Assembly (NCBI RefSeq): GCF_913063425.1
Contig: NZ_CAJXYK010000033.1
Coordinates: 1-64,000 of the forward strand
DNA length: 64,000 nucleotides
DNA from: an uncultured Thiohalocapsa sp.
GTDB taxonomy: Bacteria; Pseudomonadota; Gammaproteobacteria; Chromatiales; Chromatiaceae
Reading direction: 5' to 3'
In this document: one piece after another, positions 32,132-42,282 of the stretch
Layout: every line of letters begins with the position of its first letter
Position numbering within the stretch: the first letter of the stretch is position 1
The notes under the pieces: model-generated
The model's database searches: none
The model's input: only the letters and a program-made list of their open reading frames with translations
Told to the model about the DNA's origin: nothing
Made by a program: the position numbers and the translations under genes

Positions 32132-32684
32132 GCAGGTCACCTCAGGGTCTTGGGCCGGATAGTCGGGCCGGACAGGCGGGCCGGACAGGCGGGCCGGACA
32201 GCGGGGCCGAACGGCGGGGACGGATGCCTTTGCTCGCCGAGCGCCATCCGCAGCTGATCGCGTCGGCGCTGGGTCGGCGTCGGGCCCGCGCGTCAGGGCG
32301 CTTGCCGAAGCGCATCCGCCTGCGACGGTGCTTCAGGGTTTTCTCAGAATCAACCCCGAAAAGCAAGGCATGGTGCGCTGTCATGGGCTGGGAATCCCGC
32401 TTCGACGGCGGTATCGGCCACGGCCGGTGGCTGCCGGCCGCCCGCCCTAAATTCTGCTGTATCGGTCATAGGAAAAACCTGGGAAAACCACTACGCCGGC
32501 TATGGTAAAGTCCGGGCTGCTTGCCAGGCGGCAACAGACCGCCGGCGCGCGCCGGGTGCGTGCGTCCATCGCGCAGCACAGCCGGCCCGCGGCCGCCCGT
32601 GGGCCCACATCAGCGCGCCCCCATTCCGGCCCGACAACGGCTTCGGCACCACGAACAGAACAGCGCCAAATCACCGAGGCAATC
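32132..32684. other. 553-bp gap upstream of sat with repeats
   Basis: The gap separates the leftward 72-aa gene from the rightward sat. It contains a 13-bp tandem repeat (32152-32216), GCATCC-type palindromic remnants (about 32218-32256 and 32298-32320) and a lower-GC stretch near 32440-32510 (TCGGTCATAGGAAAAACCTGGG, with TATGGTAAAG). The last is the likely sat promoter area. No convincing coding frame is seen. Confidence 0.55.
32152..32216. repeat. 13-bp tandem repeat, five copies
   Basis: The copies are gggccggatagtc, gggccggacaggc (twice), gggccggacagcg and gggccgaacggcg. Two adjacent copies are identical, indicating a recent duplication. The repeat begins about 20 bp upstream of the 72-aa gene's start codon, so it may lie within that gene's promoter. 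Confidence 0.85.
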
Positions 32685-33872
32685 ATGATCAAACCCGTAG
32701 GTTCGACAGAGCTCAAGCCACGATTCGTCTACGACCCCGACCGCCATCATGCCCTGATGCACGAGGCGGAAAGTCTGCCTTCCATCACCATCAGCTCGCA
32801 GGCGGCCGGCAACGCCGTCATGCTCGGCGGTGGCTATTTCACGCCGCTCACCGGTTACATGACCGTCGCCGACGCCGTGAGCGTCGCGGAGACCATGCGC
32901 ACCACCGACGGGCTGTTCTTCCCAGTGCCCATCATGTGCCTGGTGCCGGATGTGGCGGCCATCGGCGATGCCCGTCGCATCGCGCTGCGCGACCCGAACA
33001 TGGAAGGCGAGCCGGTGCTCGCGGTGATGGATATCGAGACCATCGAGACCGTCACCGACGAGCAGATGCAGCTGCTCACCGAGCGCGTCTACGGCACGCT
33101 CGATGCCGAGCATCCAGGCGTTGCTGCGTTCAACGGCCAGGGGCGCACCGCCCTCTCCGGCAGCATCGAGGTGCTGCACTTCTCCTACTTCCAGGATGAC
33201 TTTCCGGATACCTTCCGTACCGCGGTGGAGATCCGCAACGAGATCGCCGAGCGCGGCTGGCAGCGCGTGGTCGCCTTCCAGACGCGTAACCCCATGCACC
33301 TCGCGCACGAGGAGCTCTGCCACATGGCCATGGAGCGCCTGGAGTGCGACGGCCTGGTCATCCACATGCTGCTCGGCAAGCTCAAGCCCGGCGATATCCC
33401 GGCCCCGGTGCGCGATGCTGCCATCCGCAAGATGGTGGAGCTGTACTTCCCGCCGAACAGCGCCATGGTGACGGGCTACGGCTTCGACATGCTCTATGCC
33501 GGCCCGCGCGAGGCCGTCCTGCACGCCTACTTCCGCCAGAACATGGGCGCGACCCACTTCATCATCGGGCGTGACCACGCCGGCGTCGGCGACTACTATG
33601 GCCCCTTCGATGCGCAGACGATCTTCGATAAGCAGGTGCCGGAAGGCGCCCTGGACATCGAGATCTTCAAGGCAGACCACACCGCGTATTCCAAGAAGCT
33701 CAAGAAGGTGGTGATGATGCGCGAGGCGCCGGACCATTCCAAGGAAGACTTCGTGCTGCTCTCCGGCACCAAGGTGCGCGAGATGCTGGGCCAGGGCATC
33801 GCGCCGCCGCCCGAGTTCAGCCGCCCGGAGGTGGCGCAGATCCTGATGGATTACTACCAGTCCCTGAAGTAA
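32685..33872 (+). CDS. sat: ATP sulfurylase (sulfate adenylyltransferase), homo-oligomeric type
   Basis: A 395-aa Sat. Its N-terminal PUA-like domain covers about residues 1-165. The nucleotidyltransferase domain has VVAFQTRNPMHLAHEELCHMAM (the HXXH motif) and GRDHAGVGDYYGPFDAQ, plus LSGTKVREMLGQG near the end. It interconverts ATP plus sulfate with APS plus pyrophosphate. In sulfur-oxidising bacteria this single-subunit type runs in the ATP-forming direction after APS reductase; no aprAB is in the window. The next gene is a putative anion transporter. Confidence 0.96.
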   Translation: MIKPVGSTELKPRFVYDPDRHHALMHEAESLPSITISSQAAGNAVMLGGGYFTPLTGYMTVADAVSVAETMRTTDGLFFPVPIMCLVPDVAAIGDARRIALRDPNMEGEPVLAVMDIETIETVTDEQMQLLTERVYGTLDAEHPGVAAFNGQGRTALSGSIEVLHFSYFQDDFPDTFRTAVEIRNEIAERGWQRVVAFQTRNPMHLAHEELCHMAMERLECDGLVIHMLLGKLKPGDIPAPVRDAAIRKMVELYFPPNSAMVTGYGFDMLYAGPREAVLHAYFRQNMGATHFIIGRDHAGVGDYYGPFDAQTIFDKQVPEGALDIEIFKADHTAYSKKLKKVVMMREAPDHSKEDFVLLSGTKVREMLGQGIAPPPEFSRPEVAQILMDYYQSLK

Positions 33873-33972
33873 CCCCCGACTCAGGCCGCGGACCTTTGGG
33901 CGGTCGGCGCCGGTGCCATGCCGCCCGCTGGGGGCGGCCGTGAACCGTCGTGGGGCCGGCGTGGAGGCGCAC

Positions 33973-35472
33973 ATGCGGATCGGGCAGGCGGAGGTTGCGG
34001 GAATCGGTCTGCTGCTTGGGCCCGTGCTTGCCCTGGCGGCCTGGCTCCTCCTGCCCGCCGCCGAGCCCGGCGCGGCCAGCGCCGGGGCTGGCTTGGATAC
34101 TGCCGGGCGTGCCACCGCGGCGGTCGCACTCTGGATGGCCGTATGGTGGCTCACGGAGGCGGTGCCGCTGGCGGCCACGGCCCTGCTGCCGGTGGTGCTC
34201 TTCCCGCTGCTCGGTGTCGCTGACATCAGGGCGGCCACGACGCCCTATGCCAACCCGCTGATTTTTCTCTTTCTCGGTGGCTTTCTGCTCGGGCTCGCCG
34301 TGCAGCGCTTCGGGCTGCATCGGCGCATTGCGCTGTGGATTCTGTTGCGCGTAGGCACCAGCCCGCGGGCGCTGGTGGGCGGCTTCATGCTGGCGGCAGC
34401 GCTGCTCAGCATGTGGATCAGCAACACCGCCACCGCCATCGTCATGCTGCCCATCGGTGTCAGCGTTCTGGGTCTGCTCGCGGAGCAGGGCGGTGACGAC
34501 ACGGACCCGGCGGCCCGGCGCGCCTTCGGTACTGCGCTGGTGCTGGGCATCGCCTACGCCTGCTCCATCGGCGGCACCGGTACCCTGGTGGGTACACCGC
34601 CCAATCTGGTGCTCGCGGCCTATGTGCGCGAGCACTACGGCACGGACCTCGGCATGCTCCGCTGGCTCGGCATCGGTCTGCCGCTGGTGGCCGTGCTGTT
34701 GCCGCTCACCTGGCTTTATCTGACGCGCATCGCCTTCCGCTTGCCGGCGACACCGCTGCCGGCGGGGCAAGCGGTGCTGACGGCGGAGCTCGATCGCCTC
34801 GGCCCCATGGGCTTCGGCGAGCGGGTCACCGCAACGGTTTTCGCGCTGACCGCGGCGGGCTGGCTTTTGCGCCCACAGCTGGCGGAATGGACCGGTCTCG
34901 ACGGCCTCACGGACGCCGGCATCGCCATGCTCGGCGCGCTCATGCTCTTTGTGCTGCCGGCAGGCCCGCGGCCGGCTCCCGGGCAGCCGAGGCCGCGGGC
35001 CCTGGACTGGGAGACGGCGAAGGCCGTGCCCTGGCAGATCCTGATCCTGTTCGGCGGCGGGCTCAGTCTGGCGGCCGCCATTGCCGCCAATGGCGTGGAC
35101 GGGTTCATCGCGAGCGGCCTGGGCGGCCTAGGCGGGCTGCCCACCTGGGCGCTGGTGCTGGCGGTGGCCGCGCTGGTGGTGCTGCTGACGGAGATCACCA
35201 GCAACACGGCGGTAACCACGACCCTGATGCCCGTACTCGCCGCCACCGCCACTGCCACCGGCGCACCCCCGGGCATGCTGCTCACCGCCGCCGCCCTGGC
35301 GGCGAGCTGCGCCTTCATGCTGCCCGTCGCAACGCCGCCGAATGCCATCGTTTTCGCCTCCGGCCAGGTGAGCATTGCGCAGATGGCCCGGGCGGGCGCC
35401 GGGCTCAATCTGCTCGCGGTGCTGGTGGTGACCGCCGTCGTGACCCTCGGCGGCCGGCTGATCCTCGCCTAG
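33973..35472 (+). CDS. SLC13/DASS-family anion transporter
   Basis: A 499-aa polytopic membrane protein with about 11 hydrophobic segments. The two duplicated SNT motifs that bind sodium and the carboxylate/sulfate group are ALLSMWISNTATAIVMLPIGVS and VLLTEITSNTAVTTTLMPVLAA. ATTPYANPLIFLFLGGFLLGLAVQRFGLHRRIAL is also family-typical. The start is the ATG of MRIGQAEVAG, about 100 bp after sat; an in-frame ATG at 33913 would add 20 residues. The position behind sat suggests sulfate handling, but dicarboxylates cannot be excluded. Confidence 0.88.
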   Translation: MRIGQAEVAGIGLLLGPVLALAAWLLLPAAEPGAASAGAGLDTAGRATAAVALWMAVWWLTEAVPLAATALLPVVLFPLLGVADIRAATTPYANPLIFLFLGGFLLGLAVQRFGLHRRIALWILLRVGTSPRALVGGFMLAAALLSMWISNTATAIVMLPIGVSVLGLLAEQGGDDTDPAARRAFGTALVLGIAYACSIGGTGTLVGTPPNLVLAAYVREHYGTDLGMLRWLGIGLPLVAVLLPLTWLYLTRIAFRLPATPLPAGQAVLTAELDRLGPMGFGERVTATVFALTAAGWLLRPQLAEWTGLDGLTDAGIAMLGALMLFVLPAGPRPAPGQPRPRALDWETAKAVPWQILILFGGGLSLAAAIAANGVDGFIASGLGGLGGLPTWALVLAVAALVVLLTEITSNTAVTTTLMPVLAATATATGAPPGMLLTAAALAASCAFMLPVATPPNAIVFASGQVSIAQMARAGAGLNLLAVLVVTAVVTLGGRLILA

Positions 35473-35529
35473 CTGGCCTGGACGGGCAGGCCGCGACCTG
35501 GCGGCGGTCCGCGGCGCCTATTGGGGTAA

Positions 35530-35566
35530 CCGTCCCCGTTTTTGTGTCCCCGAAAAAAGGGGACGG
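35530..35566. repeat. GGGGACGG-type inverted repeat (possible REP/Y1-transposase remnant)
   Basis: The arms CCGTCCCC (35530-35537) and GGGGACGG (35559-35566) pair. The inner TTTTT and AAAAAA extend the stem to about 14 bp around a 9-nt loop. TATACTGAATTT follows. From memory, AAAGGGGACGGTATACT-like sequence recurs next to IS200-like (Y1) REP-associated transposases in gammaproteobacteria. No transposase gene is present here. It sits between the convergent transporter and rlmI genes, so it may also act as a terminator. Confidence 0.55.
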
Positions 35567-35614
35567 TATACTGAATTTGATGGCGCGCTTTCGGGCCGGT
35601 TGCGGGGACTGAGA

Positions 35615-36829
35615 TCAATCGTCCTGCGCGCCTCCTGGGCCGGGCAGGGCGCGCAGGAACAGCGTCTTGAGATAGGCCGTCTCGGGGATGGCCGGATGCA
35701 CCGGGTGGTCCGGGCCCTGGGCGCCGGCGAGGAGCAGCTGCAGCTCCTGGTCGTTGCGGCGGGCGGCCGCCTGCACCGTGCGCAGGAAGGCGTCGCGACT
35801 GAGGTGGAAGGAGCAGGAGGAGGTGATCAACAGACCGCCCGGCTCCAGCAGGGCGAGGCCCAGGCGGTTCAGGCGCTCGTAGGCGCGGGTGCCCTCGCGC
35901 TCGTCCTTGCGGCGCTTGATGAAGGCGGGTGGGTCCAGGATGACGCGCTCGAAGCGTGCGCCGTCGTCTCGCAGCGCCCGCAGCACCTCGAAGGCGTCGC
36001 CGTGCAGGGTGTCGATGCGCGCAGCGAGGCCATTGCGCTCGGCATTCAGGGTGACGCCGGCCAGGGCGCTGTCGGCGCTGTCCACGAAGGTGACCGCGTC
36101 GGCGCCGCTGGCGGCGGCCCCGAGGCCCCAGGCGCCGAGCCAGCAGCAGACATCCAGCACCCGCCCGGCCCGCCCGAAGCGGCGCTGCGCGAGGCGGTTG
36201 TCGGCCTGATCGAAGAACCAGCCGGTTTTCTGACCGCTCCCGGGGGCGATGGCGAACTGCACGCCGCCCTCGCTGAGCGTGATCTCGCCGGGGTCTTCGC
36301 CGAGCACCCAGTCGATGCCCTGATCCAGCCCTTCCAGCGCCCGCACGGCGGTGTCGTTGCGCAGCACGATGCGCGTCGGCCGCAGCACCTGCTCCAGTGC
36401 TGCCACCACCAGGGGCTTGAGGCGGTCCATGCCGGCGGTGGTGAGCTGCACCGCCAGCAGATCACCATAGCGGTCCACCACCAGGCCCGGCAGACCGTCG
36501 CCTTCGCCGTGCACCAGCCGGTAGTAGGGCTGGGCGTAGAGCCGCTCGCGCAGCGTGAGTGCGGCGCGGATCCGCTGCACCAGCAGCGCGGCGCCGAGGG
36601 GCTGACCCCGCCGGCGGCTCACCAGCCGGGCGCAGATGAGGGAATGCGGGTTGGCGTAGCCGTGCCCGAGCCAACGGCCGCGATGGGCGATGAGCTCCAC
36701 CGGCTGCCCCGGTGCCAGGTCCGCAAGCGGCGTGGCCGCGATGTCCACCTCGTTGCTGTACACCCAGGCATGGCCCGCCAGCAGGCGGCGTTCCTGATCC
36801 TTCTTGAGACGCAGCGGGACGGGGTTCAT
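35615..36829 (-). CDS. rlmI: 23S rRNA m5C1962-type methyltransferase (RlmI/YccW family)
   Basis: A 404-aa class I SAM-dependent methyltransferase. The N-terminal PUA domain is about residues 1-75 (PVPLRLKKDQERRLLAGHAWVYSNEV). The middle domain carries YYRLVHGEGDGLPGLVVDRYGD. The Rossmann core has RVLDVCCWLGAWGLGAAASGA (motif I), and VILDPPAFIKRRKDERE (motif IV). LLITSSCSFHLSRDAFL provides the catalytic Cys region. GAGGGAG lies before the ATG. Homologues methylate C1962 of 23S rRNA; the exact target here is inferred. Confidence 0.92.
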   Translation of the reverse strand: MNPVPLRLKKDQERRLLAGHAWVYSNEVDIAATPLADLAPGQPVELIAHRGRWLGHGYANPHSLICARLVSRRRGQPLGAALLVQRIRAALTLRERLYAQPYYRLVHGEGDGLPGLVVDRYGDLLAVQLTTAGMDRLKPLVVAALEQVLRPTRIVLRNDTAVRALEGLDQGIDWVLGEDPGEITLSEGGVQFAIAPGSGQKTGWFFDQADNRLAQRRFGRAGRVLDVCCWLGAWGLGAAASGADAVTFVDSADSALAGVTLNAERNGLAARIDTLHGDAFEVLRALRDDGARFERVILDPPAFIKRRKDEREGTRAYERLNRLGLALLEPGGLLITSSCSFHLSRDAFLRTVQAAARRNDQELQLLLAGAQGPDHPVHPAIPETAYLKTLFLRALPGPGGAQDD

Positions 36830-36931
36830 GGTGGCTCCCTCGGTGGCTCGGCATAACCTTTCAGCTTAGCGCCAAAGCGTCCGGTCTGCCGCAGCTGGCG
36901 GGAGGTGCCCGACGGGGCTGGCGCAGCCAGG

Positions 36932-39085
36932 TCAGCGCGTGGGCGCCGCGGGCCTGACCCGGCCCAACAAGTGGCTCACGGCCTCGCGCAGCAGGCCGGT
37001 CACCGCAGCCTTGCCCGTGGCGCCCAGGTGCAGGGCGGCCTCGGCGGGCCTGTGGTGTTGGAGGCCGCAGGCGATGACCGCGTCGGCCTCTGCCTGGGGC
37101 AGGGCGCCGTCGGCGAGGGCCTGGGGCAGCGCGGTGCACAGCAGCCGGTGCAGCGCCGGCCGGGTGGCGTCGAGCCCGCGGGCGGCCCGGGCGAAGGCAT
37201 CCAGCTCACGGCGCTCGGCATCTGCAAGGGGCTCGGTCGCGCCCGGGGCGCCCGCCAGCAGGCCGGCGACCACGGCGGGCGGAAGGTCGCGCAGGGGGCC
37301 CGCCAGCAGCACGCCGAGCCGCGGCATCAGGCGCTTACAGCCCAGCTGCACAACGGCCTCGCCGGCGGGTGTCAGCGCGCGCAGCAGCACCGCTGCGTGG
37401 GCGCCGCTGGCGGCGTTGCGGCGGCTGCCGATGTGCACGGGCGCGAGGCCGCAGCGGCGCCAGAACCGCAGCAGCGCCGGCGTTGCACCGAAGCTCGTGC
37501 CCAGCAGGTCGGCCCCATCGGTTGCGGCCTCTGCGGCGATGGCGGCAACCAGCCGTCGGCCCAGGCCACGGCGGCGGGCGGCGGGGTGCACCGCAATGCG
37601 CAGCACGCGCCGACAGCCGAGCGCCGGTGCCGCGCACAGTCCGGCGTGTGCGGACAGGGTCTGCGGCAGCAGATGGCCCTGCGGGCGGCGGCGGCCCGCG
37701 AAGATGGGCTCCAGCAGCGTCGCCGGCAGCCGACCTTCACGGCCTGTGACGGCGGTGGCCAGCACGGTCTCGCCCGAGCGCAGCAGATGCACGGCGATGT
37801 CCGGCGCGTCCAGCAGCTGGCGCAGGTCCGAGGGCCTCGTCTGGTAATGGCCGAGCACCAGCAGCCCGAAGACCTGGCGGAGCAGCGGGTCGTTGTCGGC
37901 AAGATGGTCGCGGTCCGGCGTTTCGCTGTGGATTTGGTGCCCGCCGGTGCCGAGCAGCGCCGCGACCTCGGCATCCGCCGCCGGCTCGGCATCGAGCAGC
38001 AGCGCCCGGTTGACCAGCGCCTCCAGCGGGTCGTCCGCCGCCCAGCGAATGGGTGCGCTGAGCCTGAGTGCCCGCCAGCCGGGCGTGCGCCGGTCCAGCA
38101 CGCCGCGGAAGCGCACGTCGAAGCCGCGCCCGGTGCCTTCGTAGCCGTGCACGGTGGTGGCGAAGACGCTGCGCGGATAGTGTTGGAGCATGCACTCCAG
38201 CAGGGGTGCCGGAATGCCGGCGGCCTCGTCCACCAGCAGCAGGTCCGCCGGTGGCGTCTCGGCCAGCAGCGCATCCGGCGGCAGATAGCGCGGGGCGGCA
38301 GTGCCCGCATGCCGCAGCACGGCCGCGGCAGCGCTGCGGCGGGGCGCCGTGAGCAGGATGCGGGAATTCTGTCCGATCTGCAGCTGTGCCGCCGCCAGGC
38401 CCATGGCCGCGGATTTGCCGCGGCCGCGGTCGGCGGTGAGCACCAGCGGGCGGCCGGTACGCCCCTGCGCCGCAGCGAGGATGGCCGCGACGGCCCGTGC
38501 CTGGTCCGGCGTTGCGGGCACGCGGTCGGATGGGTCGGGCAGGGGGGCCGACACGGGCGGCAGTCGCAGCTGGGTTGAGTCGGCCGCCGGTATGGCGAGG
38601 TCTTCTCCGTCCGCCGGCGCATCGATCTGCTGCACCGCAGCGCTCCCGTGCAGCAGCCGGCAGAGGCGCCGGAGCAGTCGGCCGGCGACGTCCTGCGGCT
38701 GATGCGGAAAGGTCGCGAAGCGCGCGGCGGCGGGGTCTGTGTGCTCGGGCCAGTCCGCGGCGGGGGGCGTCAGCAGCACGAGGAGGCCGCCCCCGCGCAG
38801 GGTGCCGACGGTGGCACCCAGCGCATCCAGATCCAGCCCCGCCCAGGCATCCACCATGAGCAGGCCATATTCGCGGCCGAGCCCGGACGTGCGGCGGTTC
38901 GGGTCGGCGCTGCTGCCGCGGGTGCCGAGCCAAAGGGTGTCCGGCACGTCCAGTGCGGCGGCAATGGCCTCCGCCGCCGCCAGCGTCCATTGGGTACTGC
39001 CGGCGAGCCAGAGCAGGCGGCGCTCGCGGGTGCCCGCGATTTGCGCCAGCAGCCGCGCGGCGGCGGTCAGCGCCGCTGTGTGCAC
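36932..39085 (-). CDS. tmcA: tRNA(Met) cytidine acetyltransferase
   Basis: A 717-aa ATP-dependent enzyme making ac4C34 in elongator tRNA-Met. Domains in order are an N-terminal TmcA domain, then a RecD-like helicase core with Walker [20 protein letters not shown] (near residue 218) and Walker [22 protein letters not shown] acetyltransferase region follows ([27 protein letters not shown]), then a C-terminal tRNA-binding domain. No ATG fits. I chose the GTG of [18 protein letters not shown] because it matches the family N-terminus and lies 25 bp after the iorB stop. Slightly longer than E. coli TmcA (671 aa). Confidence 0.92.
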   Translation of the reverse strand: MHTAALTAAARLLAQIAGTRERRLLWLAGSTQWTLAAAEAIAAALDVPDTLWLGTRGSSADPNRRTSGLGREYGLLMVDAWAGLDLDALGATVGTLRGGGLLVLLTPPAADWPEHTDPAAARFATFPHQPQDVAGRLLRRLCRLLHGSAAVQQIDAPADGEDLAIPAADSTQLRLPPVSAPLPDPSDRVPATPDQARAVAAILAAAQGRTGRPLVLTADRGRGKSAAMGLAAAQLQIGQNSRILLTAPRRSAAAAVLRHAGTAAPRYLPPDALLAETPPADLLLVDEAAGIPAPLLECMLQHYPRSVFATTVHGYEGTGRGFDVRFRGVLDRRTPGWRALRLSAPIRWAADDPLEALVNRALLLDAEPAADAEVAALLGTGGHQIHSETPDRDHLADNDPLLRQVFGLLVLGHYQTRPSDLRQLLDAPDIAVHLLRSGETVLATAVTGREGRLPATLLEPIFAGRRRPQGHLLPQTLSAHAGLCAAPALGCRRVLRIAVHPAARRRGLGRRLVAAIAAEAATDGADLLGTSFGATPALLRFWRRCGLAPVHIGSRRNAASGAHAAVLLRALTPAGEAVVQLGCKRLMPRLGVLLAGPLRDLPPAVVAGLLAGAPGATEPLADAERRELDAFARAARGLDATRPALHRLLCTALPQALADGALPQAEADAVIACGLQHHRPAEAALHLGATGKAAVTGLLREAVSHLLGRVRPAAPTR

Positions 39086-39110
39086 CCCGGGCGCAGTGGC
39101 CGCCGTGGCC

Positions 39111-41372
39111 TCAGGCAGCGCGCTTGAGCGGCAGCCGATGGAAGCGCCGGCCGGTGGCCGCCGCCAGGGCATTGGCCACCGCCGGTGCGATGACGGGTGT
39201 CGCCGGCTCGCCGACGCCGGTGGGCGCCTCGGTGGAGGGCACGAGATGGACCTCCACCGCCGGCATCCGGTCCATGCGCAGCACCAGATAGTCGTCGAAG
39301 TTGGACTGCTGCACGGCGCCGTCCACAAGCGTGATCTCGGACATCAACGCGGCCGAGAGGCCGAAGCCCATGCCGCCCTCCATCTGCGCCACCACCACGT
39401 CCGGATTGACCACGGTGCCGCAGTCCACGGCGATAACCACGCGGTCGACGCTGAAGCCGTCATCGCCGTCCAGCGTCACCTCGGCCACCATGGCCACATA
39501 GCTGCCGAAGGACTTGTGCACGGCGATGCCGCGACCGCGGCCGTCGGGCAGCGGCGGGTCGTACCAGCCGCCCCGTTGGGCGGCGAGCTTCAGCACGTCG
39601 CGCTCGCGCGGGTGCTCGCCCATCAGGGTCACGCGGAAATCCACCGGGTCCTTGCCCGCCGCGGCGGCCAGCTCGTCCAGCATGCACTCCACCGCAAAGG
39701 CGGTGTGCGTGGAGCCCACGGCGCGCCACCACTGCACGGTGACGGGCAGCTGCGGGGAGTGCAGGTCCACGGCCTGATTGGGGATGGCGTAGGGGATCTC
39801 CTTGGCGCCCTCCACCGAGGTCTGGTCGACGCCGTCCACCACCAGCGCCGGCTCGAAGGCCGTGCCGGTGATAATGGACTGGCCGACGATGCGATGCTGC
39901 CAGGCCACGGGCTTGCCGCTCGCGTCCAGTCCGGCCTTGAGCCGGTGCAGGTAGAGCGGGCGGTAGAAGCCCGCACGGGTGTCGTCCTCGCGGGTCCAGA
40001 TGAGCTTGACGGGGGTCTTGCCGCCGGCGGCCTTGAAGATGTGCGCCGCCTCGACGAGATAGTCCGACTGCGGATTGGCGCGCCGGCCGAAGGAGCCGCC
40101 GGCGTAGAGCATCTCGATGCGCACCTGTGACGGCTCGAGTCCCAGCACACCGGCCACCGCCTGCTGGTCGATGGTCTGGAACTGCTCGCCGTTGATGACC
40201 CGCACGCCGCCCCCGGCATCGGGCGTGATGACGCAGTCCATGGTCTCCATGGCCGCATGGGCCAGGAAGGGCACGCTGTACTCGGCCTCGATGACGGTCT
40301 CTGCACCCGCCAGTGCCTGCTCGGCATCGCCAATGCTCGTAACCGGCTTGCCCGGCCGCTCGGCGAGCTTGCGGTAGTCGGCGAGGATCTCCGCCGAGCC
40401 CTGCGTGAAGGCGCCGGACTCGTCCCAGTCCACCGTCAGCGCGTCCCGGCCCTGCTGCGCGGACCAGAAGTCGTACGCCAGTACGGCGACGCCGCTCGGG
40501 ATCTGCACCACCTGCTCCACGCCCGGGACGGCACGGGCTGCGCTGTCATCGAAGCCCCGCACCTTGGCGCCGAACAGGGGTGGATGGGCGACGCAGGCCG
40601 TGAGCATGCCCGGCAGCCGCACGTCCTGCGTGAACTGCGCGACGCCGGTGCACTTGGCCTTGCTGTCCTTGCGCGGCAGGAAGGCCTTGCCGATGAGCTT
40701 GAAGGCGGACGGATCCTTGAGCGTCGGCGCCTCGGGCACGGGCTGTGCGGCGGCGGCCTCCGCCAGCTCGCCGAAGCCTGCGCTGCGCCCGCTCTTGGGA
40801 TGGCTCACCACACCGTCCACGACGGTAATCTCCGCCGCCGGCACCTGCCATTGCTCGGCCGCCGCACCCACCAGCATACCCCGGGCCGCGGCGCCGGCCC
40901 TGCGCATCTGCTCGTACGCGTTCGCGATGGCCGTGCTGCCGCCGGTGCCCTGCACCTGACCCCAGAACAGATTGTTGTAGCGCGCGTTGTCCACTGGGGC
41001 GCCGACGGGCTGGACCTGCTCCCAGCGGGCGTCCAGCTCCTCCGCCACCAGGGTGGGCAGGCCGGTGAAGGTGCCCTGGCCCATCTCCAGGTGCTTGCAG
41101 ACGACGGTGACGCTGTCGTCGGTGCCGATGCGTACGAAGGCATTGGGTGCAAAGTCGCCCGCCGCCGCGGGCTCGCCCCCAGCCATGCCCGGTCCGGCGA
41201 CGCGCCCCGCGCCCGCCATCTGGCCGCGGGCGGGCAGCCAGACGCCGAGGGTGAGGCCGGCGGCGGCGCCGGCGGAGGTCTTCAGAAAGGAGCGCCGGCC
41301 CCGGTCCACGGTGTCGGTCGTGGCGGCAGTCGCAGCGGCGGGGCTCAGGTTGACGATCTTGGGTGTGCTCAT
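39111..41372 (-). CDS. molybdenum hydroxylase large subunit (isoquinoline 1-oxidoreductase beta-like)
   Basis: A 753-aa molybdopterin-binding subunit of the xanthine dehydrogenase family. A Tat signal is clear at [23 protein letters not shown], so the enzyme is exported folded to the periplasm. Family segments include [81 protein letters not shown] and [20 protein letters not shown]. It oxidises an unknown aldehyde or N-heterocycle. Its 2Fe-2S partner is the next gene upstream. No electron-acceptor cytochrome is adjacent. Confidence 0.9.
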   Translation of the reverse strand: MSTPKIVNLSPAAATAATTDTVDRGRRSFLKTSAGAAAGLTLGVWLPARGQMAGAGRVAGPGMAGGEPAAAGDFAPNAFVRIGTDDSVTVVCKHLEMGQGTFTGLPTLVAEELDARWEQVQPVGAPVDNARYNNLFWGQVQGTGGSTAIANAYEQMRRAGAAARGMLVGAAAEQWQVPAAEITVVDGVVSHPKSGRSAGFGELAEAAAAQPVPEAPTLKDPSAFKLIGKAFLPRKDSKAKCTGVAQFTQDVRLPGMLTACVAHPPLFGAKVRGFDDSAARAVPGVEQVVQIPSGVAVLAYDFWSAQQGRDALTVDWDESGAFTQGSAEILADYRKLAERPGKPVTSIGDAEQALAGAETVIEAEYSVPFLAHAAMETMDCVITPDAGGGVRVINGEQFQTIDQQAVAGVLGLEPSQVRIEMLYAGGSFGRRANPQSDYLVEAAHIFKAAGGKTPVKLIWTREDDTRAGFYRPLYLHRLKAGLDASGKPVAWQHRIVGQSIITGTAFEPALVVDGVDQTSVEGAKEIPYAIPNQAVDLHSPQLPVTVQWWRAVGSTHTAFAVECMLDELAAAAGKDPVDFRVTLMGEHPRERDVLKLAAQRGGWYDPPLPDGRGRGIAVHKSFGSYVAMVAEVTLDGDDGFSVDRVVIAVDCGTVVNPDVVVAQMEGGMGFGLSAALMSEITLVDGAVQQSNFDDYLVLRMDRMPAVEVHLVPSTEAPTGVGEPATPVIAPAVANALAAATGRRFHRLPLKRAA

Positions 41373-41386
41373 GCGCGTCTCCTAGT

Positions 41387-41434
41387 GGCTGGGCCGTTGG
41401 GGGGCTGGGCCGGTGGGGGACTCGGGCCGGTGGG
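41387..41434. repeat. 16-bp tandem repeat, three copies
   Basis: The copies are ggctgggccgttgggg, ggctgggccggtgggg and gactcgggccggtggg. They lie in the short gap between the two molybdenum hydroxylase genes, just upstream of the large-subunit ribosome site. Confidence 0.65.
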
Positions 41435-41448
41435 TGCTTGACAACGGC

Positions 41449-41916
41449 TCAGGCCAGCGCCTGGGCTGCCTTGTGGATGGCCTTGCGAATGCGCGCATAG
41501 GTGGCGCAGCGGCAGATGTTGCCGGCCATGTCGGCGTCGATGGCCGCATCGTCCGGTTCCGGGTTGGTCGCGAGCAGCGCCGTCGCCTGCATGATCTGCC
41601 CGGACTGGCAGAAGCCGCACTGCACCACGTCGAGGTCCTGCCAGGCCTGCTGTACGGCCTGGCCCACGGCGCCCTGGGGGCCGTCCGGCAGGCCCTCGAT
41701 GGTGGTGATGTCCTGGCCCACGGCGGCACTCACCGGCAGGGAGCAGCTGCGGATGGCGGCGCCGCCCAGGTGCACCGTGCAGGCACCGCATTGGGCGATG
41801 CCGCAGCCGTATTTGGTGCCGGTGAGGCCCACGTGCTCGCGCAGCGCCCAGAGCAGGGGCATCTGCGGGTCGATGTCCAGTTGGTGTGTTTCGCCGTTGA
41901 CGCGAAGCTCGATCAT
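41449..41916 (-). CDS. 2Fe-2S subunit of molybdenum hydroxylase (isoquinoline 1-oxidoreductase alpha-like)
   Basis: A 155-aa two-cluster ferredoxin-type subunit. The plant-type 2Fe-2S site is [22 protein letters not shown]. The helical 2Fe-2S site is [19 protein letters not shown] then [16 protein letters not shown]. It transfers electrons from the molybdenum centre of the co-transcribed large subunit. The start [15 protein letters not shown] has GGAG at 7 bp. It has no signal of its own and is probably carried out by the Tat signal of the large subunit. Confidence 0.94.
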   Translation of the reverse strand: MIELRVNGETHQLDIDPQMPLLWALREHVGLTGTKYGCGIAQCGACTVHLGGAAIRSCSLPVSAAVGQDITTIEGLPDGPQGAVGQAVQQAWQDLDVVQCGFCQSGQIMQATALLATNPEPDDAAIDADMAGNICRCATYARIRKAIHKAAQALA

Positions 41917-42229
41917 GGCGGGTCTCCGGGCTGCGGGGTCAGGTGGTTTGCGGGGGGGTGAGCAGGCGGCTTCCGGTGTGGGCTGCTCCGGGTGTGGGCT
42001 GCGTAGGCGCACGCCGGCGCCGGCGGCGCCCATCATAACGACTGCCAATGTCTGCGCGCGCCGGGCGATGCCAAGGGGCTTTGGGGCCGGGCGCCGGCAG
42101 GCGGTGGCCGATGGGTCTCGCAAACGCCGCGGCGCAGGCGGCGAGGGCCATCGTTAGAGGCGGTGCTCTGGGTGTGCTTTATCGGTGAAGCCTATCAAGA
42201 CATCAGGCACGATCGTCTGGTCTTTTAAG

Positions 42230-42244
42230 TGAGAACGACTATCA
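42230..42244 (+). promoter_or_regulatory. Fur-box-like operator upstream of the DUF2061 gene
   Basis: TGAGAACgACTATCA matches the 7-1-7 Fur consensus TGATAATnATTATCA at 11 of 14 positions and continues as TTTGCAA. It lies about 40 bp before the DUF2061 start codon, in a locally A+T-rich stretch. Iron (or manganese) repression of the small gene is inferred. Confidence 0.5.
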
Positions 42245-42282
42245 TTTGCAACCAACAGACGAAAGCACATCGGAGCACACCC

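Noticed and set aside
36932-39328. 798-codon version of tmcA
   Set aside because: The first 80 or so residues overlap the end of the molybdenum hydroxylase gene and do not look like TmcA.
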